From contig NZ_AYZA01000011.1 in assembly GCF_001436315.1 (NCBI RefSeq), positions 91,144 to 154,758 of the forward strand: 63,615 bases of DNA, given 5' to 3'. Of the stretch, positions 8,721 to 21,255 are shown piece after piece (the stretch's first letter is position 1; each line of letters opens with the position of its first letter). Made by a program: the position numbers and the translations under genes. The stretch comes from Ligilactobacillus aviarius subsp. aviarius DSM 20655 (GTDB taxonomy: Bacteria > Bacillota > Bacilli > Lactobacillales > Lactobacillaceae). The notes beneath the pieces were generated by a model, which ran no database searches, was not told the DNA's origin, and was given only the letters and a program-made list of their open reading frames with translations.

Positions 8721-11700
8721 CTATTCTTCTTTATCTTTTTTCCGTTTTCCGATTCCGAAGAGTCCGAGCAATCCTGAAAGAGCAAGCAACAATTCACCGA
8801 ACAACGAATGATTTGTTGAATCTTCACCGGTTTGCGGCAAAGTATTCTTACTTTCATTTGGTTGCGCAGCTGAATTATTTGGCGTTTGCTTTTCAATCGT
8901 GGTTGATTGTTCTGCAACGCGAACCGTTCCATCATTTGCTGATGAAGCCTGCTTCGTTGAAACAGCCTTCTTCACCGTTTCAACCTTCAATGATTGTCCT
9001 GCCGCTGGCTTAGTGGTTTGAACAGGTTTCTTCGATGGTTGAACGTGTTCAGTTGGCTTTGCAACTGATGCTTGCGGCTTCTTAGCTGGTTCACTTGGTT
9101 TGTGTTCCGGTACTGTCGGCTTCTTAGTTGGTTCACTTGGCTTGTGTTCCGATGTGGCCGGTTTCTTGTTCGGTTCACTTGGCTTATGTTCCGGTGTTAC
9201 CGGCTTCTTGTCCGGTTCACTCGGCTTGTGTTCTGGTGTTGCCGGCTTCTTATCCGGTTCACTCGGTTTGTATTCCGGTGTGGCGGGCTTCTTGTCCGGT
9301 TCACTCGGCTTGTGTTCCGGTGTTGCCGGTTTCTTGTCCGGTTCATTCGGCTTGTGTTCCGGTGTCGTTGGCTTCTTGTCCGGTTCACTCGGCTTATGTT
9401 CCGGTGTGGCGGGCTTCTTGTCCGGTTCACTTGGCTTGTGTTCTGGTGTGGCTGGCTTCTTATTCGGTTCACTCGGTTTGTGTTCCGGTGTTGCCGGCTT
9501 CTTGTCCGGTTCACTCGGTTTGTGTTCCGGTGTTGCCGGCTTCTTGTCCGGTTCACTTGGCTTGTGTTCTGGCGTAACTGGCTTCTTGTCCGGTCCACTT
9601 GGCTTGTGTTCCGGTGTTGCTGGTTTATCAGCCGTGTAGACGACATTGACAACTTGATCAGTTGAATTTACCGAAACGTTGTTTTCAGCTTTAACTGTCT
9701 TTTGCGTTGGCGTGTAGCCCTTCACAGTTGGTGATTCAACCGCATCGTAGCTGTCACTGCCGCTTGGTTGCCAATCAGTGTAAGTTACTTGACCCGTAAC
9801 TTCGTTGACCGTTGCGTTCCGCGTAAACGTGATCGTTTGCGTTACGCTTGGAGCCAATTGCTTGCCGTTGGCGTCCACGTAATTGATCGTCCGGGTAACC
9901 GTCTTCGTTAAGTCAAGCTTCTTTGGATTATTATCCGGCGTATAGTTATTAATTGTTTCCTTTAAATGAACAACGTAATGCTTTACAACTCCACTAACAT
10001 CAAAAGTGATTCCATTTGCTGGATAATTTCCACTGACATACTGGTAACCCTTCTTTTCATAGTTCTTAAGGACTGCGGACTCATCGTAATCAGCCTTAGT
10101 TCCAAAATCACCATTTACTGTTACCGTTTGAATTGCTTTTCCTGTTGTATCATCCACATAAGTAATCGTTGCACTTTCTTGATTATCAGAATAGGTAACG
10201 ACCTGGGTAATATTTGAAGCTGATTCAGCAACATTCTTAAGGGCCTGAATTGCTGCTTTATTTGGCGTATAACCCTTAATAGTCGGTGAAATTACCTTAC
10301 TGAAAGCGTCATTTGCAGATGCTTTCCATTTCGAATACGTAATTTGCCCAGTAACATGATCAAAGGTTGCGCTTCGACTGAAGACAATCTGTTGCACAAC
10401 AGACGGATCAGCTGTCTTTCCGTTTTGGAAACGATAATTAATCGTCCGCGTTACCGTATGCTGAAGATTTAACAACTTATCTGGATTAGAGGTTGCTGTG
10501 TCTGTCGTAATCCGGTGCTTCAAATGGATTTCAAAGTGTTGAACTTTTCCAGCCTGGTTAAAGATGTTTCCGTCTTGTGGATAATCGTTACTTACAAGTT
10601 CGTATCCTTTGCTTTCATAGCGCTTGATCGTTTGATCTGGTTGATAATCAGAATCTGTGTCATATGCGCCACTTAACGTTGTCGTCGATAACACCTTGCC
10701 CGTTGTATCGTCAATGAAGCTCACCGTTGCTTGTTCTTCATTCGGAGTATAAATAACATTTTCAACCATGTTTTGGGTATCAGCATTCACCGTTGCAACC
10801 GCTGAAACTACTTTTTCACTCGGAGTATAACCAGCTATTTCTGGTGATTGAACTGCTGCAAATGCAACATCCCGGCTTCTTGCCCATGGACTATAAGTAA
10901 TTTGTCCAGTAACTTGATCTTTTGTTGCCGTCCGCGTGAATGTAACGCTTTGAACAACTGATTTTGCAGCGGTTTGCCCATTTTGATAACGGTAATTGAT
11001 CGTCCGCGTCACTTCATGCGTTAATCCAGCTACATTATCTGGATTATTATCAACAGTGTTAATTGTTGTTTTGTGTTTCAAGTGAATTGTAAAGTTCTGT
11101 ACTTTACCGGCTTGATCAAATTCAATTCCATTTGTTGGGAAATCATCGCTAACAACTTCATAACCCTTAGCCTCTAATTGTTTGATCGTTGCTGCTGGGC
11201 TATAAGTAGATGTTGTTCCGAATGCACCGTTAAGGTTAACCTTTGAAATCACCTTATTTGCCGTATCATCAACAAACGTTACCGTTGCTTGTTCTTGATT
11301 TGGTGTATAAGTTACGGTGATCGTCCGATCAGGAGTTTTATCTGAAACACCATCAACAGCTTGAACAACCGGTTTGTTTGCGGTATACCCAGTAATCACC
11401 GGACTCTTAACTGCATCAAATGAAGTTCCATCGACTGCTTGCCATGGAGTATAGGTAACTGCACCCGTTACGGCATCCTTTTGAGCATCACGGTGGAAGT
11501 GTAACGTTAATACTTTGCTTGCTGCCGCTTGTTTACCATTAGCGTAAACATAGTTGATCGTTTCCGTTACCGTTTGATCGAGGTCTAAGCCAGCTGGGTT
11601 TTGATCATCTTGATGTTTCAAGTAAATATTGTAATTATTAACCGTTCCGTCTTCATCAAAGCTTGCACCACCTTGTGGATATCCATTCTTCACAAGAACA

Positions 11701-14700
11701 TATCCTTCGGCTTCATACTTTTGAATCGTTGCAGTTGGTTGATAACTTGAAACTGTTCCATATGCACCACTTAAATCAACAACTTGTAAAGTTTTGCCAG
11801 TTGTTTGGTCAATAAACGTTACTGTCGCCTTTTCTTGGTTTGGCGCATAAGTAATCACCTGAACATTATCCTTATCGCCAGGTTGGACTGCGACTGCTGA
11901 ACTTTGTTTTTGACTAGGAGTATAACCAGTAATTTCCGGTGATGTAACTTGAGGGAAGTTACTAATTGCCGGTGTCCACGGTGTATAAGTAATTGCTCCC
12001 GTTACATTGTTCTTGATTGCATCCCGTGTAAACGTAATCGATGCTTTCTTAGTAGAAGCTGCCTGCTTCCCATCAGTAAATTGATACTTGATCGTTTGAA
12101 TTACAGTATCCGTTAAATCTAAACTTTGCGGATTATTATTTGGGGTAAACGTTGTCGTTGTTTCCTTCAAATGAATTTGGTAAGTTTGGACTTTGCCATT
12201 TTGATCAAAGACGTTTCCATCTTGTGGATAGTCACTGCTTACAAATTGATAACCGGCTTGTTCATACTTCTTAATTTCATTTTCAGGTTGGTATGAAGAA
12301 TCGGTTCCGTATGCTCCCGATAGATTATCCGTTGCAATCACCTTGCCAGTTGTATCGTCAATGTATTGCACGACTGCTTTTTCTTGATCAGCAGTATACG
12401 TTACTGTTGTCGTTACATCTGGTGATTGACCGGTCAAATGATAAACTGCAGCAACACTCGATTTATCTGGTGTGTAACCGGTAATTTGTGGTGAAACAAC
12501 CGCTGGGAAACTATCATTACCATTTGTTTGCCAGGCTGAATACCCAATGATCTTGCCAGTTACATTATCCTTTGTTGCTGTCCGCGTAAAGGCAATCGTC
12601 GTTGTCTTTGTTGGAGCAGCTTGCTTACCATTCGCATAGACGTAATTAATCGTTTCAACCACATCATGAGTAAGGTTAAGCCCATCTGGATTTGAAGTTG
12701 GTGTTTCTGTTGTGTACGTATGCTTCAATGTAATCATAAAGTGTTGGGCTTGTCCTGCTTCATCAAATTTAACACCCGTTGTCGGATAATTATTACTTAC
12801 TAATTGGTACCCCGCCTTTTCTAATGCAGCAATTTCACTCGCCGGTGAATAATTCGATGTTGAGTTAAATGCTCCCGTCAAGGTTACATTCTTGATCGTC
12901 TTATCCGTTGTTTGGTCAATAAATGTTACCGTTGCACTTTCTTGGTCTGGAGTATACGTAATCGTCTGTGAACTATCAGCACTTGATGATGTTACTCCAG
13001 TAACTGCTGTTGATGATGTTGCGTTTGGAGTATAACCCGTAATTGTTGGCGTTGGCACTGAACTAAAGGTTCCGGTTGCTGGTTCCCAATTACTATATGT
13101 GATTGTTCCCGTTACATTATCCTTTGTTGCCGTCCGCGTAAATGTCAATTTTTGAACATTATCTGGCTGAGCTTGACCACCAGTACTGTACACGTAGTGG
13201 ATCGTGTGCGTTACCGTATTACTCAAATCCAAGTTTGCCGGATTATTTGTTGAAGTATAAGTCGTTGTTCCATGTTTCAACGTTACCGTATAAGTTGGTG
13301 TTACTCCATCTTTGTTAAAGGTAATGCCATTTGCGGGTACCCCATTATTTACAAGCACATATCCCTGTTTTTCATAGTTTTGAATAACTGAATTTGCATC
13401 GTATGCAGTTGTTCCGTTGTAAACTCCATTGATCGTTACAGTTTGCAATGTCTCACCATTTGTCTGGTCAACATACTTGATCGTTGCGGTTTCCTTATTT
13501 GGAGTATAAGTAATCGTTTGGACATTATCAGCCGCATCGCCAGTAACATTGTTAATTGCAGTTGATGAAACTGCACTTGGGGTATAACCCGTAATGACCG
13601 GCGACTTCACAGCAGGAAAATCGTCATTTCCAACTGCTTGCCATGCCGAATACGTAATTTTGCCAGTCACTTCGTCTCTAATCGCTGTCCGGTTGAACGT
13701 GATTGAAGCCGTTGCATCCGGTGCCGCCTGTTTACCGTTACTAAATACATAATGGATCGTTTGGGTTACCGTATGTTTCAGATCAAGGTCATCCGGATTA
13801 TTCGATGTGTCGAAATCTTGGGTTGCTTCTTTCAAATGAACTTGGTAATTTTGAACAACACCATCTTTATTAAAGACTGCTCCATTCGTTGGCCAATTAT
13901 CACTAACAAGTTGATACCCTTGTTTTTCATATTGATTAATTACAGTTTGTGGATCGTAATTTGAATCTGAATTAAAGTTACCAGTAATAGTATCTGTCTT
14001 CAAAGTCTTGTCCGTCGTATCATCAATATACGTGATTGTTGCCTTTTCCTGATTTGGTGTGTAAACCACCGTTTCTGTATGGGTTTGATCATCAGGATAA
14101 GCACTCATTGAAGGTTCTTCAGCAACATTAGCTGTATATCCTGTAATTGATGGTGACTTAACTTCAGGGAATGTTGCAATGCCACTTACAAGTTTCCAAG
14201 CGGAAGCTGTTTGAGCACCTGTAACATTATCCACCGTCACTGTCCGTTCATACTTAGCAGTTTCCGTATTTGATGGAGCTGCGGTTTGCGTTCCGGCAAC
14301 AATTTGTCCATTTTGATTCGTTCCATAGACGTAGTTAATTACCCGGGTAGTTGACGTTGAAACCTTTACTCCCTGAGGCAAATTCGTTGAAGCAGGTCCA
14401 TAAATTGTCGTCCCGTGCTTGAACATTACATCATATGTTAATTGTTTACCATCTTGATTAAATTGAATTCCGTTTGTTGGAACCCCATTATTAACCAATA
14501 CATAACCTTTTGATTCGTACTGTTTAATAAGCGAACTTGGATCATACTTATCCGTTGATCCAAAGGCTCCTGTTAACGCAACCGAGTTAAGTGTCTTCCC
14601 AGTTGTTTCATCAATATAGTTAACAACCGCTTTTTCTTGGTTGGCATTATACGTAATCGTTTGAGTATTACTAATATCGCTTGCAGTTGCATTAGCTGCC

Positions 14701-17700
14701 GGCTTTTCTGTGATTGCTGTTGATGAAGCCGCACTCGGAGTATATCCACTAATTACTGGTGAAACAACTGCTGGATACCCCGTTGCCTGCGATGTCCATG
14801 CTCCGTAAGTAACCTGCTTTGTTACATGGTCATAAGTTGCCGTCCGCGTAAAGGTGATCTTTGTTGTCTTGGTCGGTGCTGCTTGCTGACCTTGTTTACC
14901 AGTATTTGCTCCATAAACATAATTAATTGTTTGGGTTCCTGTTAAACTTAAACCGCTAATTTTATCAGGATTATTTGTAACTGTATCTGTTGTAACCTGA
15001 TGCTTGAATGTAATGCGGTAAGTTGGAACATTCCCGGCATTATTAAAATCAATTCCTCCTGCTGGGAAACCATCAGATACAACCTGATAACCTTCGCTAA
15101 TATATTTCTGAATATTTTCCGCTGGGTTATAACTTGACTTTGTTCCAAATGCCCCTGTAACTGTATCCGTACTTAATACTTTCCCAGTGGTTTGATCATA
15201 ATATTCGATCTTTGCACTTTCCTGGTTTGGTGTATAAATTACATCTTTAGTAATTGAAGCATCCGTTCCATCGGCATTCGGTGTAATTACCTGGCTTGCC
15301 ACAACTGTTGGATTGGCCGTATAACCTGTGATTGTTGGTGATGTAACAGCTTTTGTTTGTTGTGAAGCCACGTTCCATTTACCATTTGATAAAACTTTTC
15401 CGGTAACTTCATCAACCGTGTTATCACGCGTGAAGGTGAAGTTTTGCACATTATCAGCCGGTAAATTGATTTTTGAACCATCAGCTGGTGCTTGTCCTAA
15501 TTCATAGTGAACCGTATATGTTACGTGGGCTGTTTGCGCAACCTGTTTTGTTTGATGGATCAAATAAAACTTAAAGACTTGTGTACCATCAACGTTAAAC
15601 CATAATCCTTTTGCCGGAAGAGATGGATGGAAACCAACTGGCTCGTATCCCTGGTTATGATAATTAGTAATTGTACTTGTTGGTGAATAAGTAGCTTCAC
15701 TTCCATATGCTCCCGTCAAGGTCGTCGTACTTAAAACATTCGTCGAATTGTAATTTGGTGTCGCCGGATCACTTGGATCAAATGCATCAATGTATTCGAT
15801 CTTAATTGTTTCTTGTTTCGGCGTATACGTAATCGTTTGAACATTATTCTGCGGCGTAGTTGTTGCCGTCGGTGCACTAACTGTTACTGCCGTACTTTCA
15901 GCCTTATCAGGGGTATAACCCGTAATCGTTGGCGAAACAACTGCCGGAAATTCTGAACTGCTTGGAGTCCAATTTCCATAAGTAGTTGCACTTGTCACCT
16001 TATTCGTTGTAACTGGACGCGTAAAGGTAATCGTTGCCGTATGATCAGCAGCAAGTGGCTTTCCTGTCTGATCAACGTAGTGAATCGTTTGGGTAATTGT
16101 CTTTGTTTCAGTTGAATTTACAATTTGTTCCTTTAAAACAACTTGATAATCAACAAGCGGACTTGTGCTATCTTTATCAAATGAAATTGGCTTAAAGTTA
16201 TTGCTTACTAATTCATATCCCCGGCTTTCCAAAGCGGAGATTTCAGCATCTGGCGAATAATTTGATGACGTTCCAAAATCGCCTTGAACCGTTACCTGAT
16301 TGATTGTTTGACCCGTTGTTTGATCAGTAAAGGTAATCGTTGCCGTTTCCGTGTTTGGAATATAGGTAATAATTTGAACATTATCTGGACTTGAACCATC
16401 AACCGTTACCGCCGTACTTTCCGGATGAGAAGTCGAATAGCCATAAATTACTGGTGACTTAACCGTACCGAAAACATTCGTTGTTTGCGGTTTCCAATCG
16501 CCATAAGTTGCTTGGTTGGTTACCTTATCCAATGTCCCCGTCCGCGTAAACGTTAATGAACGCATTACTGGAGCGGCAGCTTGAGTTCCATTTGAATATT
16601 GATACTTAATTGTTTGGGTTACCGTTGATGTCTGAGTCACCCGAACGATCGTATGTGCAAATACAAGGGTGTACTGCTGACTGCCGGTTTCTTCAAATGA
16701 AATTCCGTTTTTAGGAAAGTCATTTGATACTAACTTATAACCCATTGATTCAAGCGTACTGATTTCAGTTGCTGGCGAGTAACTTGAAGACGTTCCAAAA
16801 TCACCGTTCAAGTTAACAACGTTAATATTCTTCCCTGTTGTTTGATCATAAAATACAATTTCAGCATCGGCTTCAATTGGTGAATAAATGATCGTTTGAA
16901 CGTTATTAGCGTCAGTCGCTTGAACATCATTTACCGCTTGAATTGTCTTGATATTTGGTTCATAACCGCTAATTGTTGGTGCAGTATATGCCGGAAAATC
17001 ATCGCTGCCCTCTGCCGTCCAAGCAGTATATGTTCCATCGGCATTCTTCGTCCGCGTAAATGTAATTGTTGTTACTTTTGGTTGAAGCAACTGCGTTCCA
17101 TCATTCTTTAAAAAGTAGATGGTTTGGGTAACCGTTGTTTTCGTATCACTTTGCGGTGTTTGAGTCCCTCCATTATTTGGAGTATAAACGACCGTAACAA
17201 CGGAATTATTTGCATTACTGCTGACATTTTCAGCCGCAACGGTTGCAATACTTGGAGTATATCCATTAATTGTTGGCGACTTAACTTCCGTAAAAGTTGA
17301 GTTATTATTTGCTGCTGTCCATGTACCGTAAGTAATTTCATGGGTAACATTATCCTCTGTCGCTGTTCGTGTATACGTAACCGTTTGAACGTCATCAGCA
17401 TGAGCGGCTTTCCCATCAGCATAGACATAATGAATCGTTCTTTCAATAACCTTGGTTAATCCCTTAGCATCACTTGGTAAAACCGTTGATGTGTGGGTAA
17501 AGTCAACTTCATAGTTTTGCTTTCCAGTGTTATTGAATACTAATCCTTTTGAAGGAATGTTGTTCCGTGCAACTTTATAACCTTGACTTTCAAGTTGATT
17601 AATTACCGATTGATAGTCAAAGTTTGCAGTCGTTCCATAAGCACCTTCAAGGACCTTCTGCTGAATGACTCGTTTAGCATCCATATCATAGAATGTAATG

Positions 17701-19569
17701 GTCATCACGTAGTTATTTGGCGTGTACGTAATTGTCTGGACGTTATTCGGCGTATTAGCAGTTACCCCTGTAATCGCCTGTGATGCCGTATAACTTGGGG
17801 TATAGCCAATGATTTCCGGTGATTGAATCGATGGAAATTCATCTGTTCCCGATACATTCTTCCATGAAGTTTGCGAAATAATTTGTCCAGTAACTTCATC
17901 AACCGTTTCCGTTGCTTGGAATGTAATCCGAGCAGTATGATCCGGTTGCGCCCGCTTTGAAGAGCCACTATACACATAGTGAATCGTTTGGGTAACGTTA
18001 GCAGTTACCGTTGCTGACTTCGTTTTATGACTAACATGAATCGTATAGGTTGCTCCATTATTTGAAGTATTAAAGGTTAACGAACTAGGCCAAGTGCTGC
18101 TAATAACATTATAGTTAGCTGCATTGGTCAAATTCTTTTGTAAAATATCATTGGTTGTTTCTGAAACGGTTTGTCCAAAACTCCCATTGACTGTAACCGT
18201 CTTGATCGTTTGATGAGTTGTATCATCAATGATTTGAACGTTTACCTTCTCTTGAATTGGAGCATACGTATATGTTACCGTTTGTGCTGAATCAGTAACC
18301 GTTCCTGTCGCATTTGATGGTGTATTTGTTAACTGATAACCCGTAAATGTTTTGGCAGTAGTTGTGTAAGTATCACCAATGTATGGCGTAGCTTCGGCCG
18401 TTCCTGATGAACTTTCATAACTTGCAGTTCCCGTTCCTAAAATTTTACCATCAGCAGTTTGATAAACAACGTCAACTGGTTTTCCTGCTGACCGACTATG
18501 GTCAAAATAAAGCGTTACCGTTACACTTTGGTTCCAGGGATTAATGAAATAGTTAATTTCAACTTGATCAAGGGAATAACCGTTCTTTGAAAGGTAATTT
18601 ACCCCTGATTCAGTATCTGTTCGAACCTTTGATCCATTTTCATATGAGTAGTAAATTTCACCATTATCCCAACGATCATCAGCCGTAATAACATCATTGA
18701 TCAGTTGCCCATCGTTATTTTCATATTTGATATACCATTGGGCATCCAAATTATCCATATCGATATTTTGGGCATCTTCTGGCGATAAGGTGACATCTCC
18801 AACATAAGTTGAACTAATATCATACAGCTTATTGGTAGCCGTAAAGGTTGCATTTTCATTTTCATCATGGTTCTTTATTACCGGATTGATTTCACTCAAC
18901 CGTTGGCCATCATTAACGGTCGTTTTGACTGCGGACGGGAATTCCGGATCATTCGATAATGTTCCCTTTTCGCCATCAACAAGTGATGTTGGCGAAGATG
19001 TGGAACCAGTCATTGAATTTTGCTTGGTTGACGATTGTGAGGCCTTGGATGAAAGCGAACTTGTAGCCCTACTTGACGACTTTGAGCTTTCGACTTGGCT
19101 GCTTTCCTTTGAATTTAAGGAAATCGAAGCCTTCGAAGATGAAATCGCTGAACTCGACATGTGACTGCTTGAACTCTTCGAACTTTGTGAAGAAACAGCT
19201 AACGAACTTGCAGCAGAAACTAAGCTTGAACTTTGTTGAAGACTACTATTAGGCTTAACTGATGATGAAGGAACCTCCGTTGTCGCTGATTTTTCTGTTT
19301 CTGATTGGACTTTTATTTTTTCTAATTGTGAACTTGATTGTATTTGAATAGACGCCTTGCTGTTTTCACTAACAAGTCGTTGACTAGAAATTTTTGCTGA
19401 TTCAATTGAAGCTTGAGGCACTTCTTGTGCGTGAGCAATGCCTGTTGCTATCCCCCCCCACTCCAATTCCTAATGATAAGAACGTTAAGGAAGAAGCAAC
19501 CCAAAACTTACCTTTTTTATATAGTTTTACTCGGTTGTAACGATCGCCGAAATAACTTTTATTTTTCAT
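8721..19569 (-). CDS. Giant Mub-repeat LPXTG adhesin, frame broken by a G8 tract in the signal peptide
   Basis: The natural start is the ATG at 19569, with GAGG 9 bases upstream. The first residues carry a KxYKxGKxW signal peptide (KLYKKGKFWVASSLTF). A run of eight G at 19452-19459 then shifts the frame, and translation would stop after about 55 residues. Seven G would join this signal to the 3581-codon frame that runs to 8721. That frame holds a Ser-rich region, an N-terminal domain, 16 Mub-type repeats, each with a version of SPxIxGYTP, then 13 Pro-rich 14-mers, then LPQTG (8826-8840), a hydrophobic segment and a KRKKDKEE tail. Mub proteins bind mucus and host glycans and are linked to the wall by sortase. 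The gene may be a phase-variable gene in the OFF state, a recent mutation, or a sequencing error. Confidence 0.85.
8826..8840 (-). other. LPQTG sortase motif of the giant adhesin
   Basis: Codes LPQTG followed by ED, a hydrophobic helix and a basic tail. It is the substrate signature for the class A sortase encoded at 27646-28341. Confidence 0.9.
9070..9625 (-). repeat. 13 tandem 42-bp repeats coding PEHKPSEPDKKPAT
   Basis: Thirteen 14-residue units with small changes (D/N, S/G, A/V/T), forming the Pro-rich wall-spanning stalk just before the LPXTG anchor. The sequence similarity at DNA level makes copy number likely to vary. Confidence 0.9.
9640..18250 (-). repeat. Array of 16 Mub-type repeats
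   Basis: Units of roughly 170-200 codons, each with an ATITYIDDTTGK-like strand, an NGxxFxxxGxxxxY strand, a VTQTIHYVY strand and a SPxIxGYTP segment. The third unit from the N-terminus lacks its first half. Divergence between units is much greater than in the Pro-rich tract. Confidence 0.85.
19452..19459 (-). repeat. G8 homopolymer, candidate slip-strand switch
   Basis: Eight C on the plus strand, i.e. eight G in the coding strand, inside the signal-peptide codons after LGIG. Seven G gives a continuous adhesin frame, eight gives early termination, nine gives an immediate TAG. Confidence 0.8.
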
Positions 19570-19740
19570 TTGTACACCTCTATAACCTTTGACTCATTAA
19601 AATTACTCAATACTTATACACAGTATATTGTAGCAGCAATTTAAGTGGGAATATGAAATCCAGCACGATATTTAAAGTTTTTTAATCTCTTTTTATTTAT
19701 ATCTCAATAAGGCGTAATTATAATAAAGCTGTGCACAGAT

Positions 19741-19777
19741 AAAAAAACGAACTGCTTTTTATCAGTTCGTTTTTTTG
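19741..19777. terminator. Terminator of fructokinase (bidirectional form)
   Basis: AACGAACTG...CAGTTCGTT 9-bp perfect stem, A-run on the left and T-run on the right. Confidence 0.85.
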
Positions 19778-19781
19778 TAAA

Positions 19782-20663
19782 CTACTTACTTGCTTTTTCG
19801 TCTTCTTCTTGTGCTAAAAGTAAGCATCCTGTGATTCCAGCATCGTCGCCTAATGCACAGTGAACAATGTATTTATCCAAATCAGGCGTCTTCAAGTAGC
19901 CATTCATTTGCTTCTTGAATGATTCCCGCATCATTGGGAAGAGTTGTTCCTGCTTTGAAACACCGCCGCCAAAGATAATCATTTCTGGTGAAAGAACAAC
20001 CGTTAAGTCCATGCATGCTTGAGCAAGGTAGTATGCTTCGATTTCCCAGTCATGATCATCCTTTGGAATTTCGTATGCTTTTACCCCATGGTGCCGTGCT
20101 TCAACCGCTGGACCAGCTGTTAACCCTTCAAGACAATCCTTGTGATATGGGCAATGGCCTTCGTACTTGTCATCTGGATGGCGCCGCATGATCATGTGTC
20201 CCATTTCAGGGTGGCCAAAGCCTTCAAGCAATTTACCGTTAACGACTCCACCACCGCCAACGCCAGTTCCGACAGTTAAGTAAACGCAGCTGTCTAATCC
20301 CTTAGCAGCCCCACGCTTTAATTCACCGTATGCAGCAACGTTAACGTCCGTTGTCCATGCATATGGAACGTCAAACCGTTTCTTCATTTCGCCAAGGAAA
20401 TCATAATTTGCCCAGCCTTCCTTAGGCGTTGTTGTAATGTAACCGTATGTATCTGAATTACGGTTAACATCGATTGGACCAAATGAACCAATTCCAATTG
20501 CATCACATGGGTTTTCTTCAAAGAACTTGAAAACTTCACTCATCGTTTCGGCGGGAACCGTTGTCGGAATTTTAACCCGCTTTAAAACGTTTAAATTTCC
20601 GTCACTGACAGCACAAACAAACTTTGTTCCGCCGGCTTCAATTGCACCATATCTCTTTGCCAT
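19782..20663 (-). CDS. scrK: ROK-family fructokinase
   Basis: 293 aa. It phosphorylates fructose to fructose-6-phosphate with ATP in the cytoplasm. The N-terminal phosphate-binding motif is AIEAGGTKF. The ROK signature runs through LTVGTGVGGGGVVNG, and the zinc site typical of this group is in GHCPYHKDCLEG. GGAGAAAG lies upstream of the ATG. Length is normal. It is monocistronic, with a promoter containing cre-like sequences, so catabolite or sugar-specific (LacI-type) repression is likely. The symbol reflects family assignment. A broader hexokinase role (gmuE/mak type) cannot be excluded. Confidence 0.9.
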   Translation of the reverse strand: MAKRYGAIEAGGTKFVCAVSDGNLNVLKRVKIPTTVPAETMSEVFKFFEENPCDAIGIGSFGPIDVNRNSDTYGYITTTPKEGWANYDFLGEMKKRFDVPYAWTTDVNVAAYGELKRGAAKGLDSCVYLTVGTGVGGGGVVNGKLLEGFGHPEMGHMIMRRHPDDKYEGHCPYHKDCLEGLTAGPAVEARHHGVKAYEIPKDDHDWEIEAYYLAQACMDLTVVLSPEMIIFGGGVSKQEQLFPMMRESFKKQMNGYLKTPDLDKYIVHCALGDDAGITGCLLLAQEEDEKASK

Positions 20664-20698
20664 ATGCTTTCTCCTTATTTGTTATATTCACATTTATG

Positions 20699-20735
20699 AT
20701 TATAAAACAAAAGCGCTTTGAAATAAACGCTTTCA
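20699..20735 (-). promoter_or_regulatory. Fructokinase promoter with two cre-like motifs
   Basis: On the minus strand TTTATT and TATAAT are separated by 17 bases. The spacer contains CAAAGCGCTTTTG, and TTGAAAGCGTTTATT lies just upstream. Both resemble catabolite-responsive or LacI-family operators (TGNAANCGNTNNCA), with mismatches in the last two bases. Confidence 0.5.
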
Positions 20736-20753
20736 AAATTATTAATCAATTTT

Positions 20754-20782
20754 TTAACGAATCAAGTTGCATTGTGTATAAT
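20754..20782 (+). promoter_or_regulatory. Promoter for the VOC-family gene
   Basis: TTAACG-17-TATAAT with TGTG just before the -10 box, about 40 bases upstream of the ATG. Confidence 0.55.
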
Positions 20783-20823
20783 ATTATGTGATTGAATTTT
20801 TGTTCTAGAAAGGAGCACCCATT

Positions 20824-21213
20824 ATGCGTGTTCGACGTCTTGATCATATTGTTTTAACTATCAGCAACATTCCGCAAGCAACGCGGTTTTATCACGAAGT
20901 TTTTGACATGCCTGTCATTGAAGATCAAACCGATGAAAATGTCACTACATTACGGTGCGGTCACCAGTTGATTCGACTTCAAAAGACCGACCGGCCAACC
21001 GAGTTAAAAGCTGACCATCCAACAATTGGGGCGGCTGATTTATGCATCGTTGTCGGTGATGACATCAATGATGTTGAAAACCACCTTAAAAGTTACTTTG
21101 TAAACATCGTTGAAGGCCCTGAAAAAAAGATGGGATCCGAAGGCGAAATGACTTCAATTTACATTACTGACCCGGATAACAATTTAATTGAAATTGCTTC
21201 ATATAAAAAATAA
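20824..21213 (+). CDS. VOC-family (glyoxalase/dioxygenase fold) protein
   Basis: 129 aa, one vicinal-oxygen-chelate domain. It starts RRLDHIVLTISNI with the usual N-terminal His metal ligand and ends YITDPDNNLIEIASY, where the Glu is the usual last ligand. A central segment QLIRLQK fits the second half. Family members include glyoxalase I, extradiol dioxygenases and fosfomycin or bleomycin resistance proteins, and the substrate here is unknown. AAAGGAGC lies 10 bases from the ATG. It is monocistronic, divergent from fructokinase. Confidence 0.88.
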   Translation: MRVRRLDHIVLTISNIPQATRFYHEVFDMPVIEDQTDENVTTLRCGHQLIRLQKTDRPTELKADHPTIGAADLCIVVGDDINDVENHLKSYFVNIVEGPEKKMGSEGEMTSIYITDPDNNLIEIASYKK

Positions 21214-21255
21214 AGTGGCTGTTCCTGGAAATTCCAGGTCAGTCACTTTATTTTT
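21212..21255. terminator. Bidirectional terminator between VOC and SDR genes
   Basis: AAAGTGGCTG...CAGTCACTTT with an internal CCTGGAAATTCCAGG stem. It serves the two convergent genes. Confidence 0.8.

Noticed and set aside
9072-9665. Three overlapping plus-strand frames of 150-200 codons, and a CRISPR-like look
   Set aside because: The 42-bp units are contiguous, without unique spacers, and code the Pro-rich stalk. The opposite frames are shadows.
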